Shown: one piece after another, positions 34,944-45,079 of the stretch
Position numbering within the stretch: the stretch's first letter is position 1
Layout of the letters: each line of letters starts with the position of its first letter
Source: Planctomycetota bacterium
Lineage (GTDB): Bacteria > Planctomycetota > UBA1135 > UBA2386
Length of the DNA stretch: 51,552 bases
Reading direction: 5' to 3'
NCBI GenBank assembly: GCA_016872675.1
Contig: VGZG01000019.1
Location: 1-51,552 of the forward strand
Notes under the pieces: generated by a model
Told to the model about the DNA's origin: nothing
What the model saw: the letters and a program-made list of their open reading frames with translations, nothing else
The model's database searches: none
Program-made: the position numbers and the translations under genes

Positions 34944-35999
34944 ATGACTATGACCCTCGCCGCCGTTCCGCCGCCGTTCGCCCCGAGCTGGGGGTGGCCG
35001 CTCGCCATCCTCATCCTGCTGCTCGTCGTTCTGCTGCTCGTACTGCTCAAGTTCCTCAACCTTTGGATCCAGGCGTACATGTCGGGCACCCCGATCGGGC
35101 TGTTTCAGCTCGTCGGCATGTCGCTGCGCAAGGTCAACCCGACGGTGATCGTGCGCGCGGCGATCTCGGCGACGCAGGCCGGTCTGCCGCTCAACGTGCG
35201 CGAGCTGGAGGCGCACTATCTCGCCGGCGGCCGCGTGCTCAACGTCGTGCAGGCATTGATCGCCGCCGACCGCGCCAACCTCGGCCTCGACTTCCGCCAG
35301 GCCGCGGCGATCGACCTCGCCGGCCGTGACGTGCTCGACGCCGTGCAGACCTGCGTCAACCCGAAGGTCATCGACTGCCCGGCCGACGGCAAGATCGCGG
35401 CGATGGCCAAGGACGGCATCCAAGTGCTGGCCAAGGCCCGCGTGACCGTGCGCACCAACATCAAGCGCCTCGTCGGCGGCGCCACCGAGGAGACGATCAT
35501 CGCGCGCGTCGGCGAGGGCATCGTGTCGACGATCGGTTCGTCGAACTCGCACAAGGACGTGCTGGAGAACCCCGACCGCATCAGCAAGGGTGTGCTGAGC
35601 AAGGGCCTCGATGCCGGCACGGCGTTCGAGATCCTGTCGATCGACATCGCCGACGTTGATATCGGCGACAACATCGGCGCGCGCCTGCAGGCTGATCAGG
35701 CCGAGGCCGACAAGCGCGTCGCGCAGGCCGCCGCTGAGAGCCGCCGCGCCATGGCCGTCGCGGCCGAACAGGAGAACGTCGCCGAGATCGCCGCCAACCG
35801 CGCCAAGCTGGTGCTCGCCGAGGCCGAGGTGCCGCAGGCGATGGCAGCGGCGTTCCGCAGCGGGCACCTGGGCATCCTCGACTACCAGCGCATCAAGAAC
35901 CTCGAGGCCGACACGCGGATGCGCACGCAGATCGCGCTGGGCGAGGAGTCGCACCAGTCGGCCGAGAGCCAGCGCAAGAAGATGCCGGGCCAGGAGTGA
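34944..35999 (+). CDS. floA: Flotillin-like protein FloA
   Basis: 351 residues. An N-terminal hairpin membrane segment (about 17-40) is followed by the SPFH/flotillin-like region with FloA signatures ([50 protein letters not shown]) and a coiled Ala/Glu-rich tail (about 245-300). FloA forms membrane microdomain scaffolds. It follows nfeD, as expected for the partner pair. ATG 34944 was chosen; a TACCCA hexamer lies 7 bases upstream, so an internal promoter is possible. An in-frame start at 34890 would overlap nfeD and adds a non-membrane, Pro-rich leader. Confidence 0.96.
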   Translation: MTMTLAAVPPPFAPSWGWPLAILILLLVVLLLVLLKFLNLWIQAYMSGTPIGLFQLVGMSLRKVNPTVIVRAAISATQAGLPLNVRELEAHYLAGGRVLNVVQALIAADRANLGLDFRQAAAIDLAGRDVLDAVQTCVNPKVIDCPADGKIAAMAKDGIQVLAKARVTVRTNIKRLVGGATEETIIARVGEGIVSTIGSSNSHKDVLENPDRISKGVLSKGLDAGTAFEILSIDIADVDIGDNIGARLQADQAEADKRVAQAAAESRRAMAVAAEQENVAEIAANRAKLVLAEAEVPQAMAAAFRSGHLGILDYQRIKNLEADTRMRTQIALGEESHQSAESQRKKMPGQE

Positions 36000-36002
36000 G
36001 TC

Positions 36003-36662
36003 GTGGGCAGGCTGATCGAGTTCTTCGCGCGCAACCCGGTCCTGCTGCTGGTGGCCGTCGTCTGGCTCCTCGGCATGATCGGCAACGTCGCCAAGGCTGC
36101 CAGGAAGGCGCGCGAACGCGCCGCGCAGCGGCAGGCGTCGTTGCCATCGCCGCAGCCGACGCCCGTCGCCGAGCCGCGGTCGTCGCCGACCGCCGGCGGT
36201 CGACCGATGGCCAAGCGCGAGGCCGACGCGGTGGCGCGCGAGATGCGCCGCATCCTCGGCCTCGAACCGGTGGCTGGCGACAGCAGCGAGCGGATCGAGG
36301 CGCCACGGCCGGCGCCCAAGCCGGCGGCGCGCCCGCTCGTCCGCGCCGAGGCGCCACGTCTGCGCCGTAACGTCGCCGAGCCGGAGAAACCGCCCGCGCC
36401 GATGCAGTCATCGACCAACCGCCGGCGGCTCGCCATCCACGTCGATCCGCACGTCGGCGAGTCGATCGGCAAGCGTGCCCGCGTCGGCTCCGGCAAGGTC
36501 GGCGGCCACGCGCTCGGCGAACTCGGCGGCCGTGTGCACGCACCGGTAGCGCGCGCGGTCCGCGGCGCGCGCTACGCGCTGGACGACCTCAAGCGCGTGT
36601 TCGTGCTCAGCGAGATCTTGGGCCCACCGCTGGCGTTGCGGCCCGAGCGCCGCGAGCCCTGA
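36003..36662 (+). CDS. Small membrane-anchored protein downstream of floA, function unknown
   Basis: 219 residues, GTG start 3 bases after the floA stop. One N-terminal membrane helix (about 8-27, ARNPVLLLVAVVWLLGMIG), a basic stretch, then a Pro/Ala/Arg-rich linker (about 45-140). The C-terminal end (about 185-219, ARYALDDLKRVFVLSEILGPPLALR) looks folded and resembles conserved tails ('SEIL.PPLALR') that I associate with planctomycete proteins. It is probably co-transcribed with nfeD-floA and may be a microdomain client. No enzymatic motif. Confidence 0.8.
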   Translation: MGRLIEFFARNPVLLLVAVVWLLGMIGNVAKAARKARERAAQRQASLPSPQPTPVAEPRSSPTAGGRPMAKREADAVAREMRRILGLEPVAGDSSERIEAPRPAPKPAARPLVRAEAPRLRRNVAEPEKPPAPMQSSTNRRRLAIHVDPHVGESIGKRARVGSGKVGGHALGELGGRVHAPVARAVRGARYALDDLKRVFVLSEILGPPLALRPERREP

Positions 36663-36682
36663 CGCGGCTCACCCGCGCGGGC

Positions 36683-38368
36683 TCACTTGCCCGCGCCCTG
36701 CTTGAGCGGCGCGGCCGGCGCCTCCGGCGCGCGATTGCGGCCGCCGCCACGGAACTTGCCCCACAGTTCGGGGTCGATCTCCGGCCGGCCGGCCTGGCTC
36801 GCCAGTTCGAAGCCGATGTCGTAGACCCACATCGCGATGCGCAGCAGCTTCTCGTAGTGGATTTTGTCCGGCGTGTCGGTCGGCTGGTGGTAGTCGCGGT
36901 GCAGGCCGGTGAAGAAGAACGCCACCGGCACGCCCTTCTGCGCGAAGTTGGCGTGGTCGCTGCGGCCGAACATGCCTTCCTGGTCGTACTCGATCGCGAA
37001 GTCGGCGGCCTTGTTGGCGGCGAGGCAGAGGTCGTGCAGCGATGGCGCGAGCTTCTTCGTGCCGACGAGGTGCACCGTGTTGCGGTTGTTCTCGGCGAGC
37101 TCGCCCTTGTCGCCCTCGACGTTCTCCTCCTCATCGCGGCCGATCATGTCCATCTGCAGTTCGGCGACGATCGACGACAGCGGGATCGGGCAGTTGTCGG
37201 CGAAGAAGCGCGAGCCGATCAGGCCGTTCTCCTCGCCGGAGAAGCAGACGAACAGCACGCTGCGCGCCGGGCGGACCTTGTTCTTGGCGAACATCTGCGC
37301 GACCGCCAGCACGCCGGTCGTGCCCGAGCCGTCGTCGTCGGCGCCGGGGCTGATGGTGTCGCCGCGGCGGCCGAGGTGGTCGAGGTGGCTGCCGATGACG
37401 ACGTATTCGTCCTTCTTCGCCGGGTCGCTGCCCGGCAGCACGGCGAACACGTTCATCGCCGGCGCGTTGACCTCCTCGGTGGCGAGCGACAATTGCGCCG
37501 TCAGCGGCAGCGGCGTCGCCGTCGGCGCCTTGGCGAGGCCTTCGACCGTCAGCCCGGCCGCTGCGAGCACTGCCGCCAGGTCGTCGCCGCCGATGACCGG
37601 CTGGGCCGGCTGACGGCGCGCGCCGCCGGCGGCCGGATTGGCGCGGCCACCGCGGCCAGCGCCGGCGCGGCCGGTCATGCCGCCGGTCGGCGTCGTCGCC
37701 TGCGTCATCACGATCGCCGCCGCTTCCTTGCCCTGCAGCGCCTGCTGCACGGCGAAGGCCGAGAACGGATTGCGCGTCGCGTCGTCGCCCTGCTGGCGCA
37801 CGTGCACCAGCGCCACCTTGTCCTTCAGGTCGATGGCGTCGAGGCCCTCGATCTTCGGCATCTGCATGCGGCGGGCGCCGCCTTCGCCGCGCGCGGGGGC
37901 GGCGGGCACGTCGAGGCACAGCAGCACCACGTCGCCGCTGGCGTCGATGGTCGAAGCGTTGCCGCCCAGGCGCGCGGCCGGGATCGTCAGCACGTCGGCG
38001 CCAGCCTTGCGGAACTTCACGAACGTCTTGTCGGCGACGACCTTCGTCGTCGACCAAGGCACGTGCTGGAAGTATGTGCCGTCCTGGCCGCGCGCCTCCA
38101 GGCCCAGCGCCTTGAAGTGCGCGGCGACATAGTTGGCGGCCTTCTCGAAGCCCGGCTGGCCGGTGCCGCGGCCCTCGAACTCGGGGCCGGCGAGCGTGTG
38201 CAGCCACGCCTTGCACTGCGCGACGTCGACGGCCGCGGCGCCGGCGGCGCGGTCGTCCTTGAGCGCTGTGGCCTTCGGCGTGGGGACTTGGGCGAACAGC
38301 GGCGCTGCGGCCAGCGCGGTGACGGCGAGCAGGGGCAGGCGGCGGCGCAACATAAGCAGATCGGACAC
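36683..38368 (-). CDS. Secreted M28-family metallopeptidase (aminopeptidase-like)
   Basis: 561 residues with a signal peptide (about 1-26, ending PLFAQ). The two-zinc ligand set of M28 is complete: His328 (SHLDH), Asp344 (PGADDDGSG), Glu379/Glu380 (SGEEN; general base and ligand), Asp407 (DMIGR) and His494 (DYHQPTD). A PA-like domain lies before the catalytic core and is interrupted by a Gly/Arg-rich insert (about 229-256). It probably removes N-terminal residues from peptides in the periplasm or outside. The GTG at 38368 was chosen because GAGG lies 5 bases upstream; an ATG at 38353 is an alternative. Confidence 0.95.
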   Translation of the reverse strand: MSDLLMLRRRLPLLAVTALAAAPLFAQVPTPKATALKDDRAAGAAAVDVAQCKAWLHTLAGPEFEGRGTGQPGFEKAANYVAAHFKALGLEARGQDGTYFQHVPWSTTKVVADKTFVKFRKAGADVLTIPAARLGGNASTIDASGDVVLLCLDVPAAPARGEGGARRMQMPKIEGLDAIDLKDKVALVHVRQQGDDATRNPFSAFAVQQALQGKEAAAIVMTQATTPTGGMTGRAGAGRGGRANPAAGGARRQPAQPVIGGDDLAAVLAAAGLTVEGLAKAPTATPLPLTAQLSLATEEVNAPAMNVFAVLPGSDPAKKDEYVVIGSHLDHLGRRGDTISPGADDDGSGTTGVLAVAQMFAKNKVRPARSVLFVCFSGEENGLIGSRFFADNCPIPLSSIVAELQMDMIGRDEEENVEGDKGELAENNRNTVHLVGTKKLAPSLHDLCLAANKAADFAIEYDQEGMFGRSDHANFAQKGVPVAFFFTGLHRDYHQPTDTPDKIHYEKLLRIAMWVYDIGFELASQAGRPEIDPELWGKFRGGGRNRAPEAPAAPLKQGAGK

Positions 38369-38461
38369 GGCAGCCTCGGGGTTGGCGTTGCAATAGGTTC
38401 TAAGGCGTTGGTGGGCGCCGCGCGTGTCACGGGTTCGTCGCAGGCGCTGTCCGCAGGCTGG

Positions 38462-39795
38462 CTAGAGCCCGCGCAGCGACACCAGCGGATCGTGGCGGGC
38501 CGCTCGCCACGCCGGCAGGAACGACACCAAGATGCCGACGGCGAGCGCCATGCCCGCGACCTGGGCGAGCCACATCGGCTCGATGGCGCACGGCACGCGG
38601 TCGAGGTTGTAGACGTCGATCGGGAACAGGTCAATGCCGGTCGTCCAGCGCACGGCCCGCCGGACTTCCTCGAGGTAGACGCCGGTGACGACGCCGAGCG
38701 CGAGTCCGGCGACCACGCCGCAGCCGGTGATGACGATGCCACAGGCGAGGAACACCGAGGCGACGCCGCGCGGCGTGCCGCCCATCGCGGTCAGGATGCC
38801 GATGTCGGAGACTTTCTCCGTCACCATCATCGACAACGTCGCCAGCATCAGGAACGCGGCGACGACCATGATGATGACGAGCACCAGTTGCATCAGGCCG
38901 CGTTGGTGCGCGATCGACTCGAGGAACTGGGCGTTGCGCTGCCGCCACGTCTGCGCGGTGCCGAAGCCATGGCCGTCGCGCTCGACGACGGCGATGACCG
39001 CGCGCTGCAGCCGCTCGGCGGTGGCGTCGAGCGTCGCGGCGTCGCGCACGCGCACCGCCGCTTCCGGCGCCCAGTCGGGCTGGTCGGGGAACATCGCGGT
39101 GCGGAGCAGGCTCGCGGCGACGAACACCGTGTTGCCGTCGAAGCCGCTGTGCGCGGTCTTGAAGGCGCCGCCGACGACAAGGTCGAGCTGCACCTTGACC
39201 GGCGTCTTGCCGCCTTTGCCGTCGCCGCGCAGCTGCGCCGTGGTCAGCAGCACGCGATCGCCGCGGCGCAGGCCGTCGCGGCGCATGCGGTCGAGGCCGA
39301 CGAGCACGGTCGGGCCAGCGGCGGCGGGCGCCAGCGGCGCGCTCTCACAGCGCAGTTCACTCGGGATCGCCGGATCGGCGAGCCAGCCGGCGAAGCCGGT
39401 GACCTCGGTCTCGGCGACCGGCTCGACGCCCTGCACGAACAGGAACGGTTGGTCGCCGCCGTGCAGCGCCGAGCGGCCGGGCAGCGGCGGCGTCGGCGGC
39501 CGGTGGCCAGGGCGCGACAGGATGCCGAAGTGCAGCAGTCGCGGCGCGACGCCGGCGACGTTGGGGTCGTCGCGCAGCGCCGCCTCGACCTTGCGCCAGT
39601 CGCTCCACGCCGGCAGGTCGCCGACGACGACGTCGGCGCTGGCGGCGTGCACGTGCGACTCGACGACCTGCAGGAAGCCGGAGAACAGCGACACGACGAC
39701 GACCAGCGCCCACACGCTGATGGTGATGCCGGCCATGCCCAGCACGTTGATCGGCCGGGTCAGCAGGTAGCGCAGCGCGAGGAACAGCCGGTACA

Positions 39796-39796
<1 letters not shown>
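38462..39796 (-). CDS. lolE: Lipoprotein-releasing ABC permease, LolE/LolC type (FtsX fold)
   Basis: 444 residues. An N-terminal helix (about 20-45) follows ALRYLLTRPINVLGM, then a long periplasmic domain (about 50-275) and three C-terminal helices typical of FtsX/MacB permeases (about 305-330, 350-380, 415-435) with EKVSDIGILTAMGGTPRGV, a conserved LolC/E segment. With LolD and the upstream permease it should extract lipoproteins from the inner membrane. The ATG shares one base with the lolD stop. Which of the two permeases is LolC and which LolE cannot be settled here. Confidence 0.92.
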
Positions 39797-40487
<691 letters not shown>

Positions 40488-40491
<4 letters not shown>

Positions 40492-41975
40492 TCGTGGGCG
40501 AGGCAGAGGACGGGGTTCATGCGCGCGGCCTTGCGCGCGGGCACCGCGGCGACGACGACGGCGAGCGCGATGGCGCCGACGGCGACGGTCGCGGCCCACG
40601 ACGGCTCGAGACGGCACGGCACCTCGCGCAGGTCGAACAGGCGGCGCGGAAACAGCTCGAGCTGGAAGTTGGCGTACATCCACTCGTTGGCGGCGTTGAG
40701 GTTGGCGGCGGAGAGCACGCCGACGCCGAGACCGAGCGCGGTGCCGAACAGCGCCACGGCGAGGCCGCCGAGCAGGAACACCGCGCCGACGCTGCGCGGC
40801 GAGCCGCCGATCGCCGCGAGGATGCCGATGTCCTTGACCTTCTGCACGACCATCATGTGCAGCGTCGCGTAGATGACGAACGCGGCCACCAGCATCACGA
40901 CGAACAGCACGAACTGCATCATGCCCTGCTCGTGCGCGACGGCCGACAGGAAGGTGACGTTCTGCTGTTCCCAGTCGGCGACGAGGCACGACGGGCTGCC
41001 GGGCGGCAGCGCGGCGTTGACGCGGTCGCGCAGGCGCGCGCCGGCGGCGGCGACGGCCGCGGCTCCGAGGCCCGGGCGCAGCCGCACGGCGACGTCGGTG
41101 ACGACGTCGACGCTGCCGGGGTCGGCGGCGTCGTGGCCGAGCATCGTGCGCAGCGTCTCGATCGGCAGCAGCGCCATGCCTTCGTCGGCGGCTCGGCTGC
41201 CGGTGGCGAACACGCCGGCGAAGCCGACGCGGGCCGAATGCGTGTGCAGCACGGCGTCGCCGTCGCCGCCGGTGAACGATGCGCAGACGACGTCGAACGG
41301 CTCGCTGCGCGCGAACCAGCCGAGCCGGCGGATGCGCTGCCAGCCGAGCAGGACGCCCGGCCACGCGCCGCGCTGGTTCGCCACGTCGGGCTCGTGCGCG
41401 AGGCCGGCGCGGCGGCGCGCGCGCCATTCGTCGGCGTCGGGCATCGCCAGCCGCCCCTTGCGGCCGGCGTCGGTCTCGTCGAGCGCCGGCGACGGCCAGA
41501 AGTCGCCGGGGTAGCGCTGGGCCAGCTCTTCGGGGCCGCGGACGAGCCACTGCCGCAGGCCGCCGATCGCCTCCTCGCGCGCCGGGTCGATGCCGATCAA
41601 CAGCGCGAAGCCGTTCGCGGTGTGGTCGAAGTCGACCTGCGAGCTGCCCTGGTTGCGGGCCGAGCCGGCGCGCACGCGCACCTGCTGGAGCATGCCGTGA
41701 TGGCGCAGTCGCGGCGCCGTCGCGACGACGTCGGCGTCGGCCTCGATCGCGGCGCGCAGCGCTTCGTACGAAGCGTCGTGCGGCAGCTCGGTGACCATCA
41801 GGTCGCAGGCGCTGGCGCGCACGTCGCTGCGGATCTGGCTGACGAAGCCGGTGAAGACGCTATCGACCAGCAGGATCGCCCAGACCGCGAACATGACCCC
41901 GCCGACGGCCAGCAGGTTGATGCGGCGCGTCAGCAGGTAGCGCCACGCCACGTAGGGGCTGAAGGCGTCGATCAC
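40488..41975 (-). CDS. lolC: Lipoprotein-releasing ABC permease, LolC type (FtsX fold)
   Basis: 495 residues. YVAWRYLLTRRINLLAVGGV with a first helix (about 20-42), a large periplasmic domain (about 45-345, longer than in the partner), and three C-terminal helices (about 355-380, 400-430, 465-485) around VQKVKDIGILAAIGGSPRSV. The partner permease has the same segment with related sequence, so the two probably arose by duplication. GTG start at 41975 overlaps the lysS stop (GTGA); the end overlaps lolD. Confidence 0.92.
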
Positions 41976-43459
41976 GGCTGTGGCGCGTCCGCGGCCCCGG
42001 CGGGGGGCGCTTCGGGGTTGGCCTCGAGGCGGCGCAGCAGCGGGAACAGCACGATGTCGCGGATCGACGTCGTGCCGGTCAGCAGCATGCACAGGCGGTC
42101 GATGCCGATGCCGAGCCCGCCGGCCGGCGGCATGCCGAACTCGAGCGCGGTGACGTAGTCGACGTCGACCTCGCCCGGCGTCTCGTCGTCCTTGTGCGCC
42201 ACTTGTTCGGTGAAGCGCTGTTCCTGGTCGATCGGGTCGTTGAGCTCGCTGAAGGCGTTGCCCAGCTCCATGCCAGCGACGAACAGCTCGAAGCGTTCGG
42301 TGACGCGCGGGTCGTCGGCCATGCGCTTGGCCAGCGGGCTGATCGCCACCGGGTAGTCGTGCACGAAGATCGGGCCCTGCAGCGTGTCCTCGACCGTCGC
42401 CTCGAACACGTCGTTGGCGAGCTTGCTCGGCGCGATGCCGTCGGTCTCGAGGCCGAGTTCGCGGGCGCGGCGCAGGCAGCTGGCGTGGTCGAACCAGTCG
42501 ACGCCCGGGTTCTGCTGCGCGAACAGGTCGAGGTAGCGCGCCTTCTGGAACGGCGGCTTCAGGTCGTACGGCTTGTCGCGGAAGGTGACGACGCCCTTGC
42601 CGCCGAGCACGGTTGTGACGAGGTGGCCGAACAGGCCTTCGACGCGCGCCATGATGTCGCGGTAGTCCGCCCACGCCTCGTAGCTCTCGAGCATGGTGAA
42701 CTCGGGGTTGTGGCGCGTGCTGATGCCTTCGTTGCGGAAGACGCGGCCGATCTCGTAGACGCGCTCCATGCCGCCGACGATCAGGCGCTTCAAGTACAGC
42801 TCCGGCGCGATGCGCAGGTAGAGCTGCATGTCGAGCGCGTTGTGGTGGGTGACGAACGGCCGCGCCGACGCGCCACCGAAGATCGGCTGCAGGATCGGCG
42901 TCTCGACCTCGAGGTAGCCGAGCGAGTCGAAGTAGTGGCGCACCTCGCGCACGATCTTGCTGCGCGTCGCGAACGCCTGCCGCACGTCGGGGTTGGCGAA
43001 CAGGTCGACGTAGCGCATGCGATAGCGCTGTTCGGTGTCGACGAGGCCGTGCCACTTCTCGGGCGCGGCGCGCAGGGCCTTAGCGGCCAGTTCGACCGTG
43101 CTGGCCCACAGCGTCGGCTCGCCCTTCTGGGTCGTGCCGAGCGTGCCGGTGACGCTGACCAGGTCGTTGCCCTCGACCTGCTTGCGGTTCTGCCAGAACG
43201 CCGGCAGGCGGTCGCGTTCGAAGCCGACTTGCAAGCTGCCGGTGCGGTCGGCGACGTGGGCAAAGCGCAGCTTGCCGAAGTCGCGGACCACGCCCAGGCG
43301 GCCGGCGATGGTCACCACCTGGCCGATGCGGGCGGCGAAGTCGGGCAGCAGTTCCCCGATCGGTTGCCCCCGGGCGACCCTGGCCGGAAACGGGTCCTGG
43401 CCGGCGGCGCGCATGGCTTGGAGCTTCTGGAGGCGGTCGTTGGCGATGCCGTCGGTCAC
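41972..43459 (-). CDS. lysS: Lysyl-tRNA synthetase, class II
   Basis: 495 residues, close to the 500-505 standard. An N-terminal OB-fold anticodon-binding domain (about 45-140), class II motif 2 (RVFRNEGISTRHNPEFTMLE) and motif 3 (GLGIGIDRLCMLLT) are clear. It charges tRNA-Lys. The GTG at 43459 was chosen because AGGA lies 5 bases upstream; a TTG at 43519 would add 20 residues with no good ribosome site. First gene of the lysS-lolC-lolD-lolE operon, so lipoprotein export is tied to a housekeeping gene. Confidence 0.97.
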   Translation of the reverse strand: MTDGIANDRLQKLQAMRAAGQDPFPARVARGQPIGELLPDFAARIGQVVTIAGRLGVVRDFGKLRFAHVADRTGSLQVGFERDRLPAFWQNRKQVEGNDLVSVTGTLGTTQKGEPTLWASTVELAAKALRAAPEKWHGLVDTEQRYRMRYVDLFANPDVRQAFATRSKIVREVRHYFDSLGYLEVETPILQPIFGGASARPFVTHHNALDMQLYLRIAPELYLKRLIVGGMERVYEIGRVFRNEGISTRHNPEFTMLESYEAWADYRDIMARVEGLFGHLVTTVLGGKGVVTFRDKPYDLKPPFQKARYLDLFAQQNPGVDWFDHASCLRRARELGLETDGIAPSKLANDVFEATVEDTLQGPIFVHDYPVAISPLAKRMADDPRVTERFELFVAGMELGNAFSELNDPIDQEQRFTEQVAHKDDETPGEVDVDYVTALEFGMPPAGGLGIGIDRLCMLLTGTTSIRDIVLFPLLRRLEANPEAPPAGAADAPQP

Positions 43460-43582
43460 GTCGTTCCTGGGAGAGCCGGTTTCGGGGCCGGATCCTAGGG
43501 GGGGTGGGTTCCCAGACAAGGCAGCGGCAGCCCCCTTGCCACGGCGGCGACACCCCCGACGTGCGAACGGCTGGCGCGTTGC

Positions 43583-43588
43583 TATCCT
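43583..43588 (+). promoter_or_regulatory. Candidate -10 element of the 43600 gene
   Basis: TATCCT ends 11 bases before the ATG at 43600, the same spacing seen for eno and ppa. No Shine-Dalgarno lies between. No -35 at the proper distance was found. Confidence 0.35.
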
Positions 43589-43599
43589 ATTTGCCCCCT

Positions 43600-43992
43600 A
43601 TGGCCCGGACGGCATACCTTTGGTCGGCAGCGCTGCTGCTGGTCGGCGCTCTGGCGGTCGGCAACCCGACCCTGCGTCCGGCGCCGCAGTCGGCCGCGCC
43701 GCCGGCGAGCGCCGTGGTCGCGGCGCCGTCGGCGCCGTCGCCAGGGCCCGCGCGGATGGCCAACGCGGTCGCCGCGCCAGCGGCCGTGACCTTGGTGCAG
43801 CACGGCGGCGCGCCGGCCGAGGTGTCGTCCGGTTACGGCTGCCCGGACCCGGCGATTGCGCCGTTCGTCGTCGCCGTCGAGTCGTCCACGCTGCACGGCG
43901 CGGTGTGGGTGCTCGGCGATGGCCGCCGCATGGCGCGCGGTCCCGGCGGGACGCCGCTGCTGGTCGAACTGCCGCGCGCGGCGGCGAAGTGA
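43600..43992 (+). CDS. Small exported protein of unknown function
   Basis: 130 residues. A signal peptide or anchor (about 6-20, YLWSAALLLVGALAVG) is followed by an Ala/Pro-rich linker (about 25-65) and a small beta-like C-terminal part (about 68-130) with one Cys. No family recognised. ATG 43600 was chosen because it directly precedes the hydrophobic segment; an upstream in-frame start (43504) would add a polar leader overlapping the lysS promoter region. Monocistronic, ending 4 bases from the convergent Rieske gene. Confidence 0.65.
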   Translation: MARTAYLWSAALLLVGALAVGNPTLRPAPQSAAPPASAVVAAPSAPSPGPARMANAVAAPAAVTLVQHGGAPAEVSSGYGCPDPAIAPFVVAVESSTLHGAVWVLGDGRRMARGPGGTPLLVELPRAAAK

Positions 43993-43996
43993 CCGG

Positions 43997-44323
43997 CTAG
44001 GTCTTCGGGCCCGGCCACAGCACGAGCGCCCGGCCTGCTGCTTCGCGCACGGCATACGTGCGCACGCTCCACCCAGCGCCGAGGTCGCAGGCGCCGGTTC
44101 GCAAGTCGAACTCCCAGCAGTGCAGGAAGCAGATCACTTTGCCGCGCTCGACGCGGCCATCGCACAACGGCGCGTTGGCGTGCGGGCAGGCGTTGTCGAT
44201 GGCGACGAGCTTGCCGTCGTGGCGGAACAGGGCCAGCCAGTGGTCGCCGACGCGCACCGGCGCGCCGGGGCCGAACTTCAGGTCGGCGACGGCGCCGACG
44301 TCGATCCATGAGTCTTCGGTCAT
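43997..44323 (-). CDS. Rieske [2Fe-2S] ferredoxin-like protein (NirD type)
   Basis: 108 residues, a single Rieske domain. The cluster ligands are Cys46-His48 (CPHAN) and Cys65-His68 (CFLHCWEF), with the 16-residue spacing usual for small Rieske ferredoxins. It is soluble, with no transmembrane helix, and likely an electron carrier for an oxygenase or reductase elsewhere. The ATG overlaps the trmB stop by four bases, an odd pairing with a tRNA methyltransferase. Confidence 0.92.
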   Translation of the reverse strand: MTEDSWIDVGAVADLKFGPGAPVRVGDHWLALFRHDGKLVAIDNACPHANAPLCDGRVERGKVICFLHCWEFDLRTGACDLGAGWSVRTYAVREAAGRALVLWPGPKT

Positions 44324-45030
44324 CGCGACAACCGGCGGAACGCGAAGCGGCGGATGACGCGGCCTTCTTCGAGGTACTTGCGCTCGAAGTTGGTTGGCGA
44401 GAAGGCGTGGCCGGGTCCGCGCGCGCGCGCGCGCGCTTCTTCGTCCAAGTCGCGGGCGAAGTCGACGGCTGCGCCCATGACGCGCGCGACCTGGCCGGAG
44501 TAGCCGGCGTTGTCGGAGGCGAAGTACAGGTAGCCGCCGCCGCGGATGGCGCGCGCCAGCACCGGCACGACGTCCGGGGTGAAGAACCGGCGGCCGGCGT
44601 GGCGGCGCTTGGGCCACGGGTCGGGGAAGTACACATGCACGGCCGCCAGTTCGCCGTCGGCGACGCGGTCCTTGAGGTAGAGCTTGCCGTTGTCGACGAG
44701 CAGCAGGCCGTTCTTGCAGCCGGCGTCGTTGAGGCGCGTCGCCGCCAGCGTCGCGTACGCCGGCGCCGCCTCGATGCCCAGCAGGAAGACGGCGGGCTTG
44801 GCCGCCGTCGCCGCCAACAAGAAAGCGCCCTTGCCGGAACCGATCTCGATTTCGACGTCGGCGTAGCTGGGTGGCGCGAGTTCACGCAGCGTCGGCGGAT
44901 TCTTGCCGCCGAGGACCAGCCGGTCGCCGGGGCGGACGTCGCCGTCCTGCACGCGACCGCGGAAGGCGAGCTTGCCGCCCTGATGCATGCGCGGGTTGTG
45001 CGCCGGGCGGTCGGTGTCGGGCGACGTCAT
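44320..45030 (-). CDS. trmB: tRNA (guanine-N7-)-methyltransferase
   Basis: 236 residues. SAM-binding EIGSGKG (62-68), the TrmB hallmark FPDPWPKRRH (135-144), and SPTNFERKY near the C-terminus. It methylates G46 in the tRNA variable loop. ATG 45030 has no Shine-Dalgarno and lies 8 bases after TATGCT (45044-45039). A 19-base alternating CG tract (44418-44436) encodes an Ala-Arg repeat just before SPTNFERKY. Confidence 0.96.
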   Translation of the reverse strand: MTSPDTDRPAHNPRMHQGGKLAFRGRVQDGDVRPGDRLVLGGKNPPTLRELAPPSYADVEIEIGSGKGAFLLAATAAKPAVFLLGIEAAPAYATLAATRLNDAGCKNGLLLVDNGKLYLKDRVADGELAAVHVYFPDPWPKRRHAGRRFFTPDVVPVLARAIRGGGYLYFASDNAGYSGQVARVMGAAVDFARDLDEEARARARGPGHAFSPTNFERKYLEEGRVIRRFAFRRLSR

Positions 45031-45079
45031 CGGGAGCGAGCATAGCGACGGCCGCAGCCGTCGCGCATCCGGGCCGCGG

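Noticed and set aside
36672-36681. Palindrome CCCGCGCGGG between convergent genes
   Set aside because: No loop and no T-tract; chance occurrence is likely at this GC content.
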